64,000 bases of DNA from assembly GCF_011769525.1 (NCBI RefSeq), contig NZ_CP050440.1, positions 559,501 through 623,500 on the forward strand, written 5' to 3'. This document shows, in pieces, positions 34,568 to 46,500 of this stretch (positions are counted from its first letter, which is position 1; each line of letters begins with the position of its first letter). The position numbers and the translations under genes are program-made. The DNA comes from Tolypothrix sp. PCC 7910. Its GTDB lineage: Bacteria > Cyanobacteriota > Cyanobacteriia > Cyanobacteriales > Nostocaceae. The notes beneath the pieces were generated by a model, which did no database searches, was not told the DNA's origin, and saw only the letters and a list, made by a program, of their open reading frames with translations.

Positions 34568-34610
34568 CCAGTTTGAAAAAAGAATGTGACAGATTGTAGG
34601 GGCACGGCAC
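34568..34610. mobile_element. MITE-like element fragment (left end)
   Basis: CCAGTTTGAAAAAAGAATGT followed by GACAGATTGTAGGGGCACGG matches MITE left ends but continues into unrelated sequence. Confidence 0.5.
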
Positions 34611-34745
34611 CAGTAAGATATTTGATATGTAAAAAGATGGTGGATGCCGTGCCCTGCCTATTTGCCATGTTATGTGTTCAAAATGCTATTCTTGAGTTCA
34701 GACATGATAATAACAGCTAATTGTTCTAATTTATGCATGAAAATA

Positions 34746-34768
34746 GGGACACAAATTATTTGTGTCCC
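34746..34768 (-). terminator. Perfect hairpin downstream of the malectin-domain gene
   Basis: GGGACACAAA and TTTGTGTCCC form a perfect 10-bp stem with a 3-base loop. Read on the minus strand it is followed by TATTTTC, consistent with a terminator for the 34896 gene, about 128 bp past its stop. Confidence 0.6.
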
Positions 34769-34895
34769 TGTAACATCTTAAAAACGATTTAGCACCACTA
34801 AATAGCACTCCTAAATCATTGATGCAATGTTCATACCTTATATTTCACAAATCAGATATGATTGCTATCAGCAACCAGTATCATTTTATGTTTTA

Positions 34896-37800
34896 TTAAA
34901 CAAAGATTGCACTGCCATTTAATGGTGCGAATGCATCTGTAATTACAGATAATTTACCATTACTATACACACTTACATCTAACAGTCCATCGCCATTGGA
35001 ATCACTGAATTGGTTTGTGGTAAAGTTGGGGAGAATTCCGGAAATTCTTTGGGATGAAACTGAAGTTAGTTTTGCAACTTGTCCGCCAATTGAAACTTCA
35101 GTATTTCCTAAGTTACCAAAGTTTTTACCGCCAATCACAAATGTATTACCACCTGCTGCTGGTGCCCTCCAAGGGAAGATATCATAAGCAGTAGTATCTA
35201 CTATGTAAAGATCATCCGGAATCGCAGCGGTAATTACATTATCAGCATAATCAATACCGAGAATCGCACCTCCAGGCCCAGTTACTACACTTAAACCATC
35301 TGCTACAGGAGAATCAGCATTGAGAACTGTATTTTTGATAACTTGTGTCCCATCTGCTGATAAAGTTACGCTGTAGAGTTTTTGATTCCATTGCTGTGCA
35401 ATTAAATTGCCACGCAATTGGCCTTGGAAGGTTGTTGCACGATATTCATCAATGCCATTAGTTGAAGAAGCAAAAGTTGTGAGTGGCGCTGTATAAACAC
35501 CAGGAATGCTTGGTTTATCTGGCCCATAAAAAACATTTTGGCGATCGTCAGTGCGTCCACGATTGCGGTTAGGAGAACCGTAGTATTCACCTTTTTTGAT
35601 CAGGTTTAGTTCATCTGGCGCACCGGGTGCAGGGATAGAAGTTGTAGCTGAGGTAGAAAGTTCTCCAAAGCCTGGGTTATGACCATTATCAGTAGCATAA
35701 AGCAATCCTTTGGTAGTAAAAACTGCGCCAAAGGGATTACGCAGCCCACTTGCATATACTGAAACGTCGCTACCCGGTACAACATTGGCAACATCACCAA
35801 ATGCTTGACTATCTGCGGGATTAAAAGTTAATCCTGATGGGATTTCATAACCTGGTGGTAGCGGATTTTGTAGAACATATTTGATAGCACCCTTGAAGCC
35901 AAGTTTGGAAATCTCCGCTTTTAAGATAGCCGCAGACAAAGGCGATTCTGGTAAACCACCTATATTGTCATTGGTAACCCCAGCATTAGTATTACTACCA
36001 ACATTGATGTATAAATCGCCTTTTTGATCGAATGTTAAAGCATTGATCCCGTGGTCTTGATTGGAAGTTGGTAGGCCTGTGACTAAAGCTGTCAAGTTGG
36101 AGAAATTCGGCCCATCTAATATGGAAACTTGACCGCTATAAAATGACTGTTCTGTTTTTGGAAATGCACCACCACCGTTGCCATAAAGCCTTGTATGGGC
36201 AACGTAAATACTGGGAGAACCAGATTGATCGTAAGGGTTAAAAGCAATACCCAATATGTTTGGTTTATTACCAGCTTTGTCCTTTATTGTGGTGATGATT
36301 TGGGTATTGGTAACATTGTACTTTTCATCAAAGGTATAAGCTCTGATTTCACCACTGTAAGTACCTACATACAATCTACCATCTGGCCCCCAAGCTGCGG
36401 TTGAGGGCGCACCTATTGACGCTACTGTTTTCTTAGTGAAGCTGATGGCAACAATATCATTATCGTTGACAGTGACAGGGAGTTCTGGAATGGTGAGATT
36501 TTGATAGTTGCTATCTGTGGTGGAGATAGTATGAGAAATAGTAAGGTTTTCGATACCTTGGGCTATTTTGTCATCAACTACATTGACAGTTACCGTTTGG
36601 GGAACATTCCAGTTAGCAGGAGTAAAGGTCAGGCTAGTCTTGTCTGTAACTAAGCGATCGCCTTTAACTACATTAATGGTGACATTTGTTGTCGGTTGTG
36701 TATTCAGAACTAATGAATAACTATCACCAGCACCTCCTTCTGTAACCTCAGTTCTACCTTGTGTTTGTTGCAAAATCACCTGAGGGCCAGTGAGTGGTAT
36801 GATTTCTAGCCCAGAGAGGAGAGCATTGTTAACGCTGGCATCCAAATTAAGATTCAGCTTGCCATCGCTAACACTCACAGTAGGCACAGATAGTACTAGC
36901 GCTGAGTTATTCCCCGTGAAGAACGCATTTTTAGATTGTTTAAAAATGTCTACGTCAGAGAATACCTTCTGACCTTCTATAGAAACATCAAAGATGCGGT
37001 CATTAAAGTCAGTGAAATAATTCTCAGCAAAGTGCAGATTTACTCTGTAGTTACCAGCGGCTACGGGAATCTCGTAAGCCAGGTTTTGTGCATATCGATC
37101 ATCTCGATATATAGGATCATCTTCTGTCTTACCAATTTCCGCAGTGGTGGTATAGATGTTACTGTCACCAACCACATATTGCGTTTGATCTGCATCCCAC
37201 TTGTTACCTTTGGTATCAGTGTAAGCTGGGCCACCTACATTGATCCGAATGGCTCCTGGTGTTGGGGTTGGGGTTGGCGTGGGTGTGGGTGTGGTGGCTG
37301 GAGTAATTTCAATCCCGTTGATGATGGCATTGTTGACACTGGCTAAGAAATCTAAATTCAGTGAGCCATCAGCGACTTTGACATTAAAGGACTGATCTAT
37401 AGCGATGTTCTTGCCACCTGCAGCTTTAAAAACATCTAAGTCGTCAATTTTTAGCTGATTTTCAGCACTTACATCAAAGACACGTTTTCCCGCTTCAGCC
37501 CAGTAGGTTTCGGAAAACTTGAGCTTAACTGTGTAGTCGCCGTTCTCAACGGGAATGGCATAGGAAAATTTATTTAACCAACGTAGGTCTTGATAAATAG
37601 GGTCTTCAACAGTATTAGCGATCGCAGATGTTATCTCATAGGTGTTACCGACATCAAAATAATTATCTGCACTCCAAACATTACCTTGGCTATCGGTATA
37701 AGCCTTACCACCTGCGTTAATGCGAATTGTCTTGCCTGTTGGCGTGGGTGTGGTGGCTGGAGTAATTTCAATCCCGTTGATGATGGCATTGTTGACACTG

Positions 37801-38672
37801 GCTAAGAAATCTAAATTCAGTGAGCCATCAGCGACTTTGACATTAAAGGACTGATCTATAGCGATGTTCTTGCCACCTGCAGCTTTAAAAACATCTAAGT
37901 CGTCAATTTTTAGCTGATTTTCAGCACTTACATCAAAGACACGTTTTCCCGCTTCAGCCCAGTAGGTTTCGGAAAACTTGAGCTTAACTGTGTAGTCGCC
38001 GTTCTCAACGGGAATGGCATAGGAAAATTTATTTAACCAACGTAGGTCTTGATAAATAGGGTCTTCAACAGTATTAGCGATCGCAGATGTTATCTCATAG
38101 GTGTTACCGACATCAAAATAATTATCTGCACTCCAAACATTACCTTGGCTATCGGTATAAGCCTTACCACCTGCGTTAATGCGAATTGTCTTGCCTGTTG
38201 GCGTGGGTGTGGGTGTAGGAGTTGTACCTACAGGAATGATTTCAATCCCGTCGATTTTGGCATTGTTGATACTAGCCAAGAAATCTAAATTCAGTGTGCC
38301 ATCAGTGACTTTAAGCTTAAAAGACTTGTCCAAGGCGATGTTAATACCGCCCGCTTCTTTAAAAATATCCAAGTCATCAATGACTAACTGATTTTCGGCT
38401 TTCACATCAAAGACGCGTTGTCCAGGTTCAGTCCAGAAGAGTTCGGAAAACTTGAGCTTAACTGTGTAGTCGCCGTTCTCAACAGGAATGGCATAGGAAA
38501 ATTTATCTAACCAACGTTCGTTTTGATAAAGAGGATCTTCAACAGTATTGGCGATCGCTGCAGTTGTACTATATACGTTACCGCCAGAAAAATAATTATC
38601 AGCTTCCCAGAGATTACCCTGGGTATCGGTGTAAGCTGCACCACCTGTATTGATTCTCCGGATGGTAACCAT
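34896..38672 (-). CDS. Giant surface/secreted protein: four malectin-like domains, Calx-beta-like, dehydrogenase-like propeller, TIG
   Basis: 1,258 residues. Four malectin-like carbohydrate-binding domains (about 1-150, 161-310, 314-465 and 478-630) share the pattern IRINAGGKAYTDSQGN...ADNYFDVGN. A Calx-beta-like segment (about 635-745) follows, then a six-bladed propeller of the glucose/sorbosone dehydrogenase type (about 750-1150; VYASGLRNPFGAVFTTKGLL), and a C-terminal IPT/TIG domain (about 1165-1250). Domains 2 and 3 are identical. Pro-Thr linkers join the malectins. There is no Sec signal; the first domain starts at the N-terminus. The relative at 23227 shares the propeller. A likely role is extracellular glycan binding or oxidation; the substrate is unknown. 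Confidence 0.82.
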   Translation of the reverse strand: MVTIRRINTGGAAYTDTQGNLWEADNYFSGGNVYSTTAAIANTVEDPLYQNERWLDKFSYAIPVENGDYTVKLKFSELFWTEPGQRVFDVKAENQLVIDDLDIFKEAGGINIALDKSFKLKVTDGTLNLDFLASINNAKIDGIEIIPVGTTPTPTPTPTGKTIRINAGGKAYTDSQGNVWSADNYFDVGNTYEITSAIANTVEDPIYQDLRWLNKFSYAIPVENGDYTVKLKFSETYWAEAGKRVFDVSAENQLKIDDLDVFKAAGGKNIAIDQSFNVKVADGSLNLDFLASVNNAIINGIEITPATTPTPTGKTIRINAGGKAYTDSQGNVWSADNYFDVGNTYEITSAIANTVEDPIYQDLRWLNKFSYAIPVENGDYTVKLKFSETYWAEAGKRVFDVSAENQLKIDDLDVFKAAGGKNIAIDQSFNVKVADGSLNLDFLASVNNAIINGIEITPATTPTPTPTPTPTPGAIRINVGGPAYTDTKGNKWDADQTQYVVGDSNIYTTTAEIGKTEDDPIYRDDRYAQNLAYEIPVAAGNYRVNLHFAENYFTDFNDRIFDVSIEGQKVFSDVDIFKQSKNAFFTGNNSALVLSVPTVSVSDGKLNLNLDASVNNALLSGLEIIPLTGPQVILQQTQGRTEVTEGGAGDSYSLVLNTQPTTNVTINVVKGDRLVTDKTSLTFTPANWNVPQTVTVNVVDDKIAQGIENLTISHTISTTDSNYQNLTIPELPVTVNDNDIVAISFTKKTVASIGAPSTAAWGPDGRLYVGTYSGEIRAYTFDEKYNVTNTQIITTIKDKAGNKPNILGIAFNPYDQSGSPSIYVAHTRLYGNGGGAFPKTEQSFYSGQVSILDGPNFSNLTALVTGLPTSNQDHGINALTFDQKGDLYINVGSNTNAGVTNDNIGGLPESPLSAAILKAEISKLGFKGAIKYVLQNPLPPGYEIPSGLTFNPADSQAFGDVANVVPGSDVSVYASGLRNPFGAVFTTKGLLYATDNGHNPGFGELSTSATTSIPAPGAPDELNLIKKGEYYGSPNRNRGRTDDRQNVFYGPDKPSIPGVYTAPLTTFASSTNGIDEYRATTFQGQLRGNLIAQQWNQKLYSVTLSADGTQVIKNTVLNADSPVADGLSVVTGPGGAILGIDYADNVITAAIPDDLYIVDTTAYDIFPWRAPAAGGNTFVIGGKNFGNLGNTEVSIGGQVAKLTSVSSQRISGILPNFTTNQFSDSNGDGLLDVSVYSNGKLSVITDAFAPLNGSAIFV
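37285..38212. repeat. Perfect tandem duplication within the malectin gene (459-bp period)
   Basis: Bases 37285-37753 and 37744-38212 read the same wherever compared, offset by 459 bp (153 codons). This duplicates one whole malectin domain plus its TTPTPTGKT linker. Confidence 0.85.
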
Positions 38673-39174
38673 TGCTGTTATTTATAAACACTTTCTTACT
38701 TAATCTCTCGGAAAAACTCAACCTAAAACAAGGTGCTATGTAAACTTTTTATGAGTTTTTTTTAAAGATTAAAACAAGTGCTACATTAGATGCTCATAAC
38801 TCTCCAAAGTTTATAAATTTTCTCTAAATACATCAGCGATAATTGATAAAGTTTAGATAAAGATATATATTTTACTGATAGGTATTATGCTGATCAAATA
38901 GAGTGAGTTATTAATTTCCACAATTCAGTAAGAACTCACACTGTTGTGATAATTAATCTGAACAGAGAACAGGCAACGGGCAAAAAAAACCCTGTTAGAA
39001 AATATATAAGGTCAAACTTTTGTTGCAACTTTCTCTTTCCTAGGTTTCCTCACCTTTCACTAAAATCCTGAAATAAATCAATCCCCCTGCTTACCTTGTA
39101 AATAAAGGGAACTGGGGGAAAGAATTAAAGATTAATCATTTTTATGAGTAATTTCGAGAAATGCTTTAAGTTTA
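38673..39174. other. Intergenic region between malectin gene and its decayed relative
   Basis: About 500 bp of AT-rich DNA. It should contain the promoter of the giant malectin gene. No gene or clear promoter box was seen. Confidence 0.4.
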
Positions 39175-39516
39175 TTACACTAATGTGGCAGATCCATATA
39201 GTGGTAAATATGCATCTACAATCGTTGAAAACTAACCATTACTGTTAACATTTACATCTAACAAGTCAATGGTATTTGTATTAGCAAATGATGGCAACAT
39301 TCCCTTTATTCTTTGGCTGCTAACTTCTGTCAGGATTGCAGTATTACCACCAATAACTACTTGAGTATTTGCCAGAGTACCGTATTCAACTTTATTGGCG
39401 ATCGCATATGTTGTTGAGTAGATATTTCCCCCATTAAAATATTGATCTGCAAGCCACAAATTACCGATGCTATCGGTGTAAGCCTGTCCACCAGCATTAA
39501 TCCTTATGGCAGCCAT
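39175..39516 (-). pseudogene. Decayed, internally deleted malectin-TIG paralogue
   Basis: Starting at ATG 39516, the first ~30 codons (MAAIRINAGGQAYTDSIGN...) match the start of a malectin domain. At YAIANKVEYGTLANTQVV it jumps straight into the TIG end of the 1,258-residue neighbour (GNTEVSIGGQVAKLTSVSSQ versus NTQVVIGGNTAILTEVSSQ). A TAG stop follows NSNG, yet reading on gives FSTIVDAYLPLYGSATLV, aligning with LSVITDAFAPLNGSAIFV of the intact gene, then TAA at 39177-39175. So about 1,150 codons were deleted and a nonsense mutation added. Confidence 0.8.
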
Positions 39517-39612
39517 AATTTTTTTGTCAAAAGTCCAAGCTGATCGCAAGTGCATGAGTATTATGGGCATGAAAGCAAGAAATTTTTGTTGTTAAACCTT
39601 GAGGTCTTAACT

Positions 39613-40194
39613 ATGGTTGCTTCACCTGAAATCTACCTCACCCCTGAACAATACCTGCAAATGGAGGAAAACAGCGACATCAAGCATGAATACATCGACG
39701 GCTACATTTACGCAATGGCTGAAGCGCTTGACCCTCATGTTACGATTGCTCTCAACCTTGCTACCCTTGTCCGTAATCATGTACGCGGTTCAGGCTGTCG
39801 TGTTTACATTGCTGATATGAAAGCACGCATCGAATCTCTGAATCGATATTACTATCCTGATGTGATTGTGACTTGCGACGAACGCGATCGCGAAACTCCT
39901 GCTGATAAAAAATTTCCCTGTTTAATTGTCGAAGTTTTATCTAACTCTACCGAAGCCTTTGACCGCGGAGATAAATTCGCTGATTACCAAACTTTAGAAA
40001 GTCTGCAAGAGTACGTTTTAATTAACACCAAACGTCAGCGAGTTGAGTGTTTCCGCCGCAATGAGCAAGGTTTATGGGTTTTACAGTCTTACACAGCCGC
40101 AGATCAATCATTTCAACTACAGAGTATTAAATTTGAAGGTACAATGGCTGACCTTTATGAAGATGTAGTATTTGAAACCCCTGAATCAGCCTGA
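39613..40194 (+). CDS. Uma2 family endonuclease-fold protein
   Basis: A 193-residue PD-(D/E)XK nuclease-fold protein of the Uma2 (DUF820) family, greatly expanded in cyanobacteria. The N-terminus LTPEQYLQMEE and the EYIDGYIYAMAEA block are typical. The catalytic-type residues are Asp in YYPDVIVTCD and Glu in LIVEVLSNSTEAFDRGDK. I use ATG 39613 rather than the earlier in-frame ATG at 39550, which extends into the upstream spacer. Natural function unsettled: transposon-derived nuclease or domesticated protein. Confidence 0.85.
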   Translation: MVASPEIYLTPEQYLQMEENSDIKHEYIDGYIYAMAEALDPHVTIALNLATLVRNHVRGSGCRVYIADMKARIESLNRYYYPDVIVTCDERDRETPADKKFPCLIVEVLSNSTEAFDRGDKFADYQTLESLQEYVLINTKRQRVECFRRNEQGLWVLQSYTAADQSFQLQSIKFEGTMADLYEDVVFETPESA

Positions 40195-40564
40195 TTTTAA
40201 ATCTAAAATCTAAAATTGGTATAAGCGATCGCTCTTGCAAGAAGAACTAAAAGAGGGATAGTGCATCAGCTAAAAGTCATCAAGCAGCAATCATTACAGC
40301 CGCTCAAGAAATCGCTGATTTCTACTCTGAGGTAATTTGGTAGCTTGTTGAAAGCAGGAGAAACACCCTCATGACATTTTCGACCCAACGCATAATACCA
40401 TGAAACTAACCACAGAACAAATTTTGAAAGGAGGCTGAAAGTTATTGCCATAAAGCAATTCCTAGAGCCTGAACTTTGACATTTACAAGAATATGGGTAG
40501 TTGAATTTTGATAAAAATATCCTCAGTTTATTGGAGTTAAATATAAAAATATCGGGTATTGGAT
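40195..40564. other. Intergenic region, no gene
   Basis: 370 bp. It contains an AAATCTAAAATCTAAAATTG short repeat, one HIP1 site and gene-like fragments with no intact frame (for example 12 codons from ATG 40399 preceding TGA). Possibly a decayed small gene. Confidence 0.35.
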
Positions 40565-43500
40565 TTATTTATTCTTTAGCAACTCCTCTACTTCCTCAGC
40601 TTTTTCCTGTAAATCCAAGTCTCGATAAATTTGCAGACTTTCAGTTAAAAATTGGGTAGCAATTGCGTCAGCATTAGCTTGATTTTGCTGTGTACGTTTT
40701 AGATATATTTCACCTAAAAGCTTCCTTGCTGATGCTTCCAGTGTGCGGCGGTTGTAATTTTGAAAAATTTGCAAACATTCTTGGGCAATTTCTTCGCTAC
40801 GTTCAATGTTTTCTATAACTTCCACCTCTAGGTAAGCACGGGCTTGTTCAAGAGCCTTATCTGCTCTATCTACTGTTTGTCCTAGTTCCTCAAAATAAGT
40901 TAAGCCCCTATTGTAGTATTCCTCGAATTTGATAATTTGTTCTTGTATTGATAAAGAATCGCTAGGTAAAATTCTTAGGCGTTGTGAATAGAGAAAGCCA
41001 AAAGTAGTATAGTCATAGGCAAGATTTTCTTTGTATTCGCCTACAGTATTTATTTCTATAGCTTGATAAATATTTTGTGTAGCTTGTACCAAGAAATTAG
41101 ATGTTTCTATTAAATTAGAAGTATCTTTTGCTAATAAAATTTGACAGTAAGCAAGTTGCCGATAACGTCTAGCTATAATTTCATCTTGATCTAGTTTTTG
41201 ATGTAAATCAAGACTTTGTTGGTAGTAGTTAATAGCTTCTTCATATTTACCCCAGTTTTGATATATCCTTCCTAATCGCCAGTAAGCACTAGCAATATTA
41301 ACTTGGTCATCTAACTGCTGCCGAATTGCTAATTCTTGATTTTGGTACTCAATTGCTTGCTGATACTTTCCCCATTCTCTATAGCAATCTACTAGCCAGG
41401 ATAACTGATTTGCTACATTTTTTTCTCGACCTAATTGTTGATAAAGTTCTCGACTTTGTTGGTAGTAGTTAATAGCTTCTTCATATTTACCCCAGCTTTG
41501 ATATATCCTTCCTAGCTGAAAGTAGGCACTGCCTATACTGACTTGGTCATCTAACTGCTGCCGAATTTCTAAATCTTGGTTTTCACTCTTAATTGCTTGT
41601 TGATATTTTCCCAATTCTCGATAACAACTAGCTAAGTTATACCACTGACTTGCTACATTTTGTTCTCGACCTAATTTTTGGTATTTTTCTCGGCTTTTTT
41701 GGTAGTAGTTGATAGCTTGTTCATATTTACCCCAGCTTTGATATATCCATCCTAGCTGAAAGTAGGCTCTAGCAAGATTAACTTGGTCATCTAACTGCTG
41801 CTGAATTGCTAATTCTTGATTTTGGTACTCAATTGCTTGCTGATATTTTCCCCATTCTCGGTAGCAATCAGCTAGGTTATACAACTGATTTGCTACATCT
41901 TTATCTTGACTTAATTGTTGATAAAGTTCCTGGCTTTGTTGATAATAGCTAATCGCTTGTTGGTATTTACTCCAGCTTTGATATATCCTTCCTAATCGCC
42001 AGTAAGCACTAGCAATATTAACTTGGTTATCCAACTGCTGCTGAATTGCTAATTCTTGATTTTGATACTCAATTGCTTGCTGATATTTTCCCCATTCTCG
42101 ATAGCAATCAGCTAGGTTATACCACTGATTTGCTACACTTTGTTCTCGACCTAATTGTTGGTAAAGCTCTCGGCTTTGTTGAAGGTAGTTAATCGCTTGT
42201 TGGTATTTTCCCCAGCTTTGATATATCCATCCTAGCTGAAAGTAGGCTCTAGCAAGATTAACTTGGTCATCTAACTGCTGCCTAATTGCTAATTCTTGAT
42301 TTTGGTACTCAATTGCTTGCTGATACTTTCCCCATTCTCGATAGCAGATGGCTAGGTTATACCACTGATTTGCTACACTTTGTTCTCGACCTAATTGTTG
42401 GTAAAGCTCTCGGCTTTGTTGAAGGTAGTTAATCGCTTGTTGGTATTTTCCCCAGCTTTGATATATCCATCCTAGCTGAAAGTAGGCTCTAGCAAGATTA
42501 ACTTGGTCATCTAACTGCTGCCTAATTGCTAATTCTTGATTTTGGTACTCAATTGCTTGCTGATACTTTCCCCATTCTCGGTAGCAATTAACTAGCCAGG
42601 ATAACTGAATTGCTACATTTTGTTCTCGACCTAATTGTTGGTAAAGTTCTCGGCTTTGTTGGTAGTAATTAACAGCTTGTTCGTATTTACCCCAGTTTTT
42701 ATAAATCAATCCTAGCTGAAAGTAGGCATCAGCAAGATTAACTTGGTCATCTAACTGCTGCCTAATTGCTAAATCTTGGTTTTCACAATCAATTGCTTGC
42801 TGATATTTTCCCCATTCTCGATAGCAAATGGCTAGGTTATACCACTGACTTGCTACACTTTGTTCTCGACCTAATTGTTGGTAAAGCTCTCGGCTTTGTT
42901 GATGGTAGTTAATCGCTTGTTGGTATTTTCCCCAGTTTTGATATATCCTTCCTAGCTGAAAGTAGGCTCTAGCAAGATTAACTTGGTCATCTAACTGCTG
43001 CCTAATTGCTAATTCTTGATTTTGGTACTCAATTGCTTGCTGATACTTTCCCCATTCTCGATAGCAATCAGCTAGGTTATACCACTGATTTGCTACACTT
43101 TGTTCTTGACCTAATTGTTGGTAAAGCTCTCGGCTTTGTTGAAGGTAGTTAATCGCTTGTTGGTATTTTCCCCAGCTTTGATATATCCATCCTAGCTGAA
43201 AGTAGGCTCTAGCAAGATTAACTTGGTCATCTAACTGCTGCCTAATTGCTAATTCTTGATTTTGGTACTCAATTGCTTGCTGATACTTTCCCCATTCTCG
43301 GTAGCAATTAACTAGCCAGGATAACTGAATTGCTACATTTTGTTCTCGACCTAATTTTTGATAAAGTTCTCGGCTTTGTTGGTAGTAATTAACAGCTTGT
43401 TCGTATTTACCCCAGTTTTTATAAATCAATCCTAGCTGAAAGTATGCACTAGCTATATTAACCTGGTCATCTGACTGCTGCCTAATTGCTAAATCTTGGT

Positions 43501-46500
43501 TTTCACAATCAATTGCTTGCTGATATTTTCCCCATTCTCGATAGCAATCAGCTAGGTTATACCACTGACTTGCTACACTTTGTTCTCGACCTAATTGTTG
43601 GTAAAGTTCTCGGCTTTGTTGATAATAGTTAATTGCTTGTTGGTATTTTCCCCAGCTTTGATATATCCATCCTAGCTGAAAGTAGGCTCTAGCAAGATTA
43701 ACTTGGTCATCTAACTGCTGCCTAATTGCTAATTCTTGATTTTGGTACTCAATTGCTTGCTGATACTTTCCCCATTCTCGGTAGCAGCTAGCTAGGTTAT
43801 ACCACTGACTTGCTACATCTTTATCTCGACCTAATTGTTGGTAAAGTTCTCGGCTTTGTTGATAATAGTTAATCGCTTCTTCATATTTACCCCAGCTTTG
43901 ATATATCCTTCCTAATCGCCAGTAGGCACTAGCAATATTAACTTGGTCATCTAACTGCTGCCTAATTGCTAATTCTTGATTTTGGTACTCAAGGGCTTGC
44001 TGATACTTTCCCCATTCTCGATAGCAATCAACTAGCCAGGATAACTGATTTGCTACACTTTTTTCTCGACCTAATTTTTGATAAAGTTCTCGACTTTGTT
44101 GATAGTAGTTAATAGCTTCTTCATATTTACCCCAGCTTTGATATATCCTTCCTAGCTGAAAGTAGGCACTGCCTATACTGACTTGGTCATCTAATTGCTG
44201 CCTAATTGCCAAATCTTGGTTTTCACACTCAACTGCATGCTGATATTTTCCCCATTCGCGATAGCAATCAGCTTGATTATACCACTGATTTGCTACATCT
44301 TTATCTTTACATAATTGTTGGTATCTCTCCCGGCTTTGTTTATAGTAATTTGTCGCTTGCTCATATTTCCCACATATCTGATAAGTGACACCTATATGAT
44401 ATAAAGCTAATGATTGTTTTTGAGGTTTATTAATCTCTCTACTAATAGCCAACATTCGCTGAAAACACTCTAAAGCTTGATCATACTTATTATTTAACCT
44501 GTGGCAAACACCTCGATTTTGCCAAAACATCAGAAAAGCAGATGGCTCAATATATCTAGTCAGTTTTTCAAAGCATTCTTGATAATAGTCTATTGCTTGT
44601 TCAAATGCCTCTTTCTCTTGATAACAGATAGCTAAAGACCAAGCTATATAAGCGCTGAAGTTACTATCTGGCTTATCTTTTATGTTCATAAACAGATCAA
44701 TAGCTTGATCATATTTATCTTTGCGAACATAAGACATTGCTATGAAAAAATTTAATGCTTTATGAAAACCTTGCTCAGTATTACTAAATTTACGACTGCT
44801 TTCAAGAGCAGGTGTTATTTCCTCTCCCAATTCTCTCACTAAATCTCTAATACTACAAAATAGTGTAGGTTCTAATTGCTCAATAATTTCGTTAACATAA
44901 TCAACTAATCCTGTGTATTCCCCACAAGCAATATAAAACATCGCTGTTTTTGCTTTGACACGTATTTCTTCAGAGAGTATTGAGTTATGAGCAGCTTCTT
45001 TTAATATGGCTATGACTTCAGATTTTTGATAAAAAGCTTCAATTTTGCGTAATATTCTCAAGAATTGCTTAGTGATGTCATCATCAAAATCAGCATCTAA
45101 AACGAGATAAGTAATCACTAACTTTTGAAGCAGCTTTTTCCGAATATTATTAACTTCAACTTCTGTAATTACCTGTCCTGCAAACAACAAATCTGTTAGA
45201 CTAAACTCACATTCTATCAAGTTATTTGCTGATTCAGATTCTGGCTTTAGGTAGATGATAATTTTATGCTCAGATGATGGATTTTTTATTTTTATTTTGC
45301 CATATCTTAGCTCAGGTTGATAATTATCTAAATTGCTGAATAGTTTTTCTAGTAGCTTCTTAACTTGTGCTGGAGAATGAATGCCGTAATAACCTAAAGC
45401 CAATAAAATTGGTTCATTCCAACGTGGCTCATGGAGATGTTTTTGAATCAATTGCAGAATCTCACTTTGCTCATTATCTGCAATATAACGAGCAGCAAAG
45501 TACTCTTCAAAGGTTAGATGCATAAAACCATAAACCCCAGGTGTTCTTTCTACAAATAAACCTGTGGTTTCTCGGACTTTACGCAAAAATTCTTCTACTG
45601 CCTGACGCACAGAATTTGATTCTGGTTCAGCATCATTCAGTTCCGCTAGCTTGGCTGCAAGTTTCTCTTCTACTTCTGCCTGTGTCACTAAACCAGAAGG
45701 CTTTTCTTCATGCATCCAGTAAGCCAAAGGTGCTAAAAGTAGCACTACCTCTGTTTCTTTAAGTACTACCTTTGGTGCATCAGGTAACTTTTTACTAAGC
45801 TGCCAATCTTCTGTTAAAGTTTGCACCGCTAACTCGTACAATTTCACTCGGCGATTTGGTAACCGTTCACCATTACGGTGAATCAAAGCCAATATTGTTA
45901 ACAGCAAGGGGTTTGCTGTTAAACGTTTTACACCCTCGTTGTCTTCAATAGCTTGAATAATACTCTGGGCTTGCTCATCTCCCCGTCTTTGCCATTGCTC
46001 CTCACTTGCATCTGGCTGCTGTGCTTTTTCCACCGTTCGACACCAACGATACAGGAACTTCTCTACCTGTTCGCTGTTCATATCTTCAATGGTAAACTCT
46101 GCAAAGCGACTGCTTAGTTGTACATCACGGTAGCCAGCAATGCGGCTTGTAATTACAAATTTATTGGCAGAAAATTGATCAACAAACTGATTAATGCGTT
46201 CTACAATCTGTCTGCGGCTTTCTTGATCAAATACTTCATCTAATCCATCTAGCAACATCAAGCACTGTCCTTGGTGCATTGCATCTAATAGCAATGCTAC
46301 TACCTCAGTTCCTATTTCTACCTGTGCTTGAAAATGTGCTTCCCACTGGCGATAGAATTGGCGTAGATATTCCAGTAAAGTTAACTCTGGTTGCTGTTTA
46401 AGCTTCTCTGCATAGTCAGCAATCCGGAAGAAAATTGGTAACAAAGTTTTACCTAATTCTTCATTTTCTTCGCCAACAATGACTATTTCTTGATTATCTC

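Larger units (their letters stand above)
34031..34895. other. Repeat-filled intergenic region
   Basis: 865 bp with a MITE end fragment, the inverted copy of the 21-bp heptad-repeat element, a second MITE fragment and a strong hairpin. No conventional gene was found. Confidence 0.6.

Noticed and set aside
40266-40451. 61-codon minus-strand open frame after the Uma2 gene
   Set aside because: No ribosome-binding site, no family match and low coding character; the area looks like decayed DNA.
41200-44350. Assembly duplication or separate genes in the 240-bp repeat region
   Set aside because: The frame is continuous, units differ at scattered positions and each encodes intact TPRs, so it is read as one real array, with a caution on copy number.
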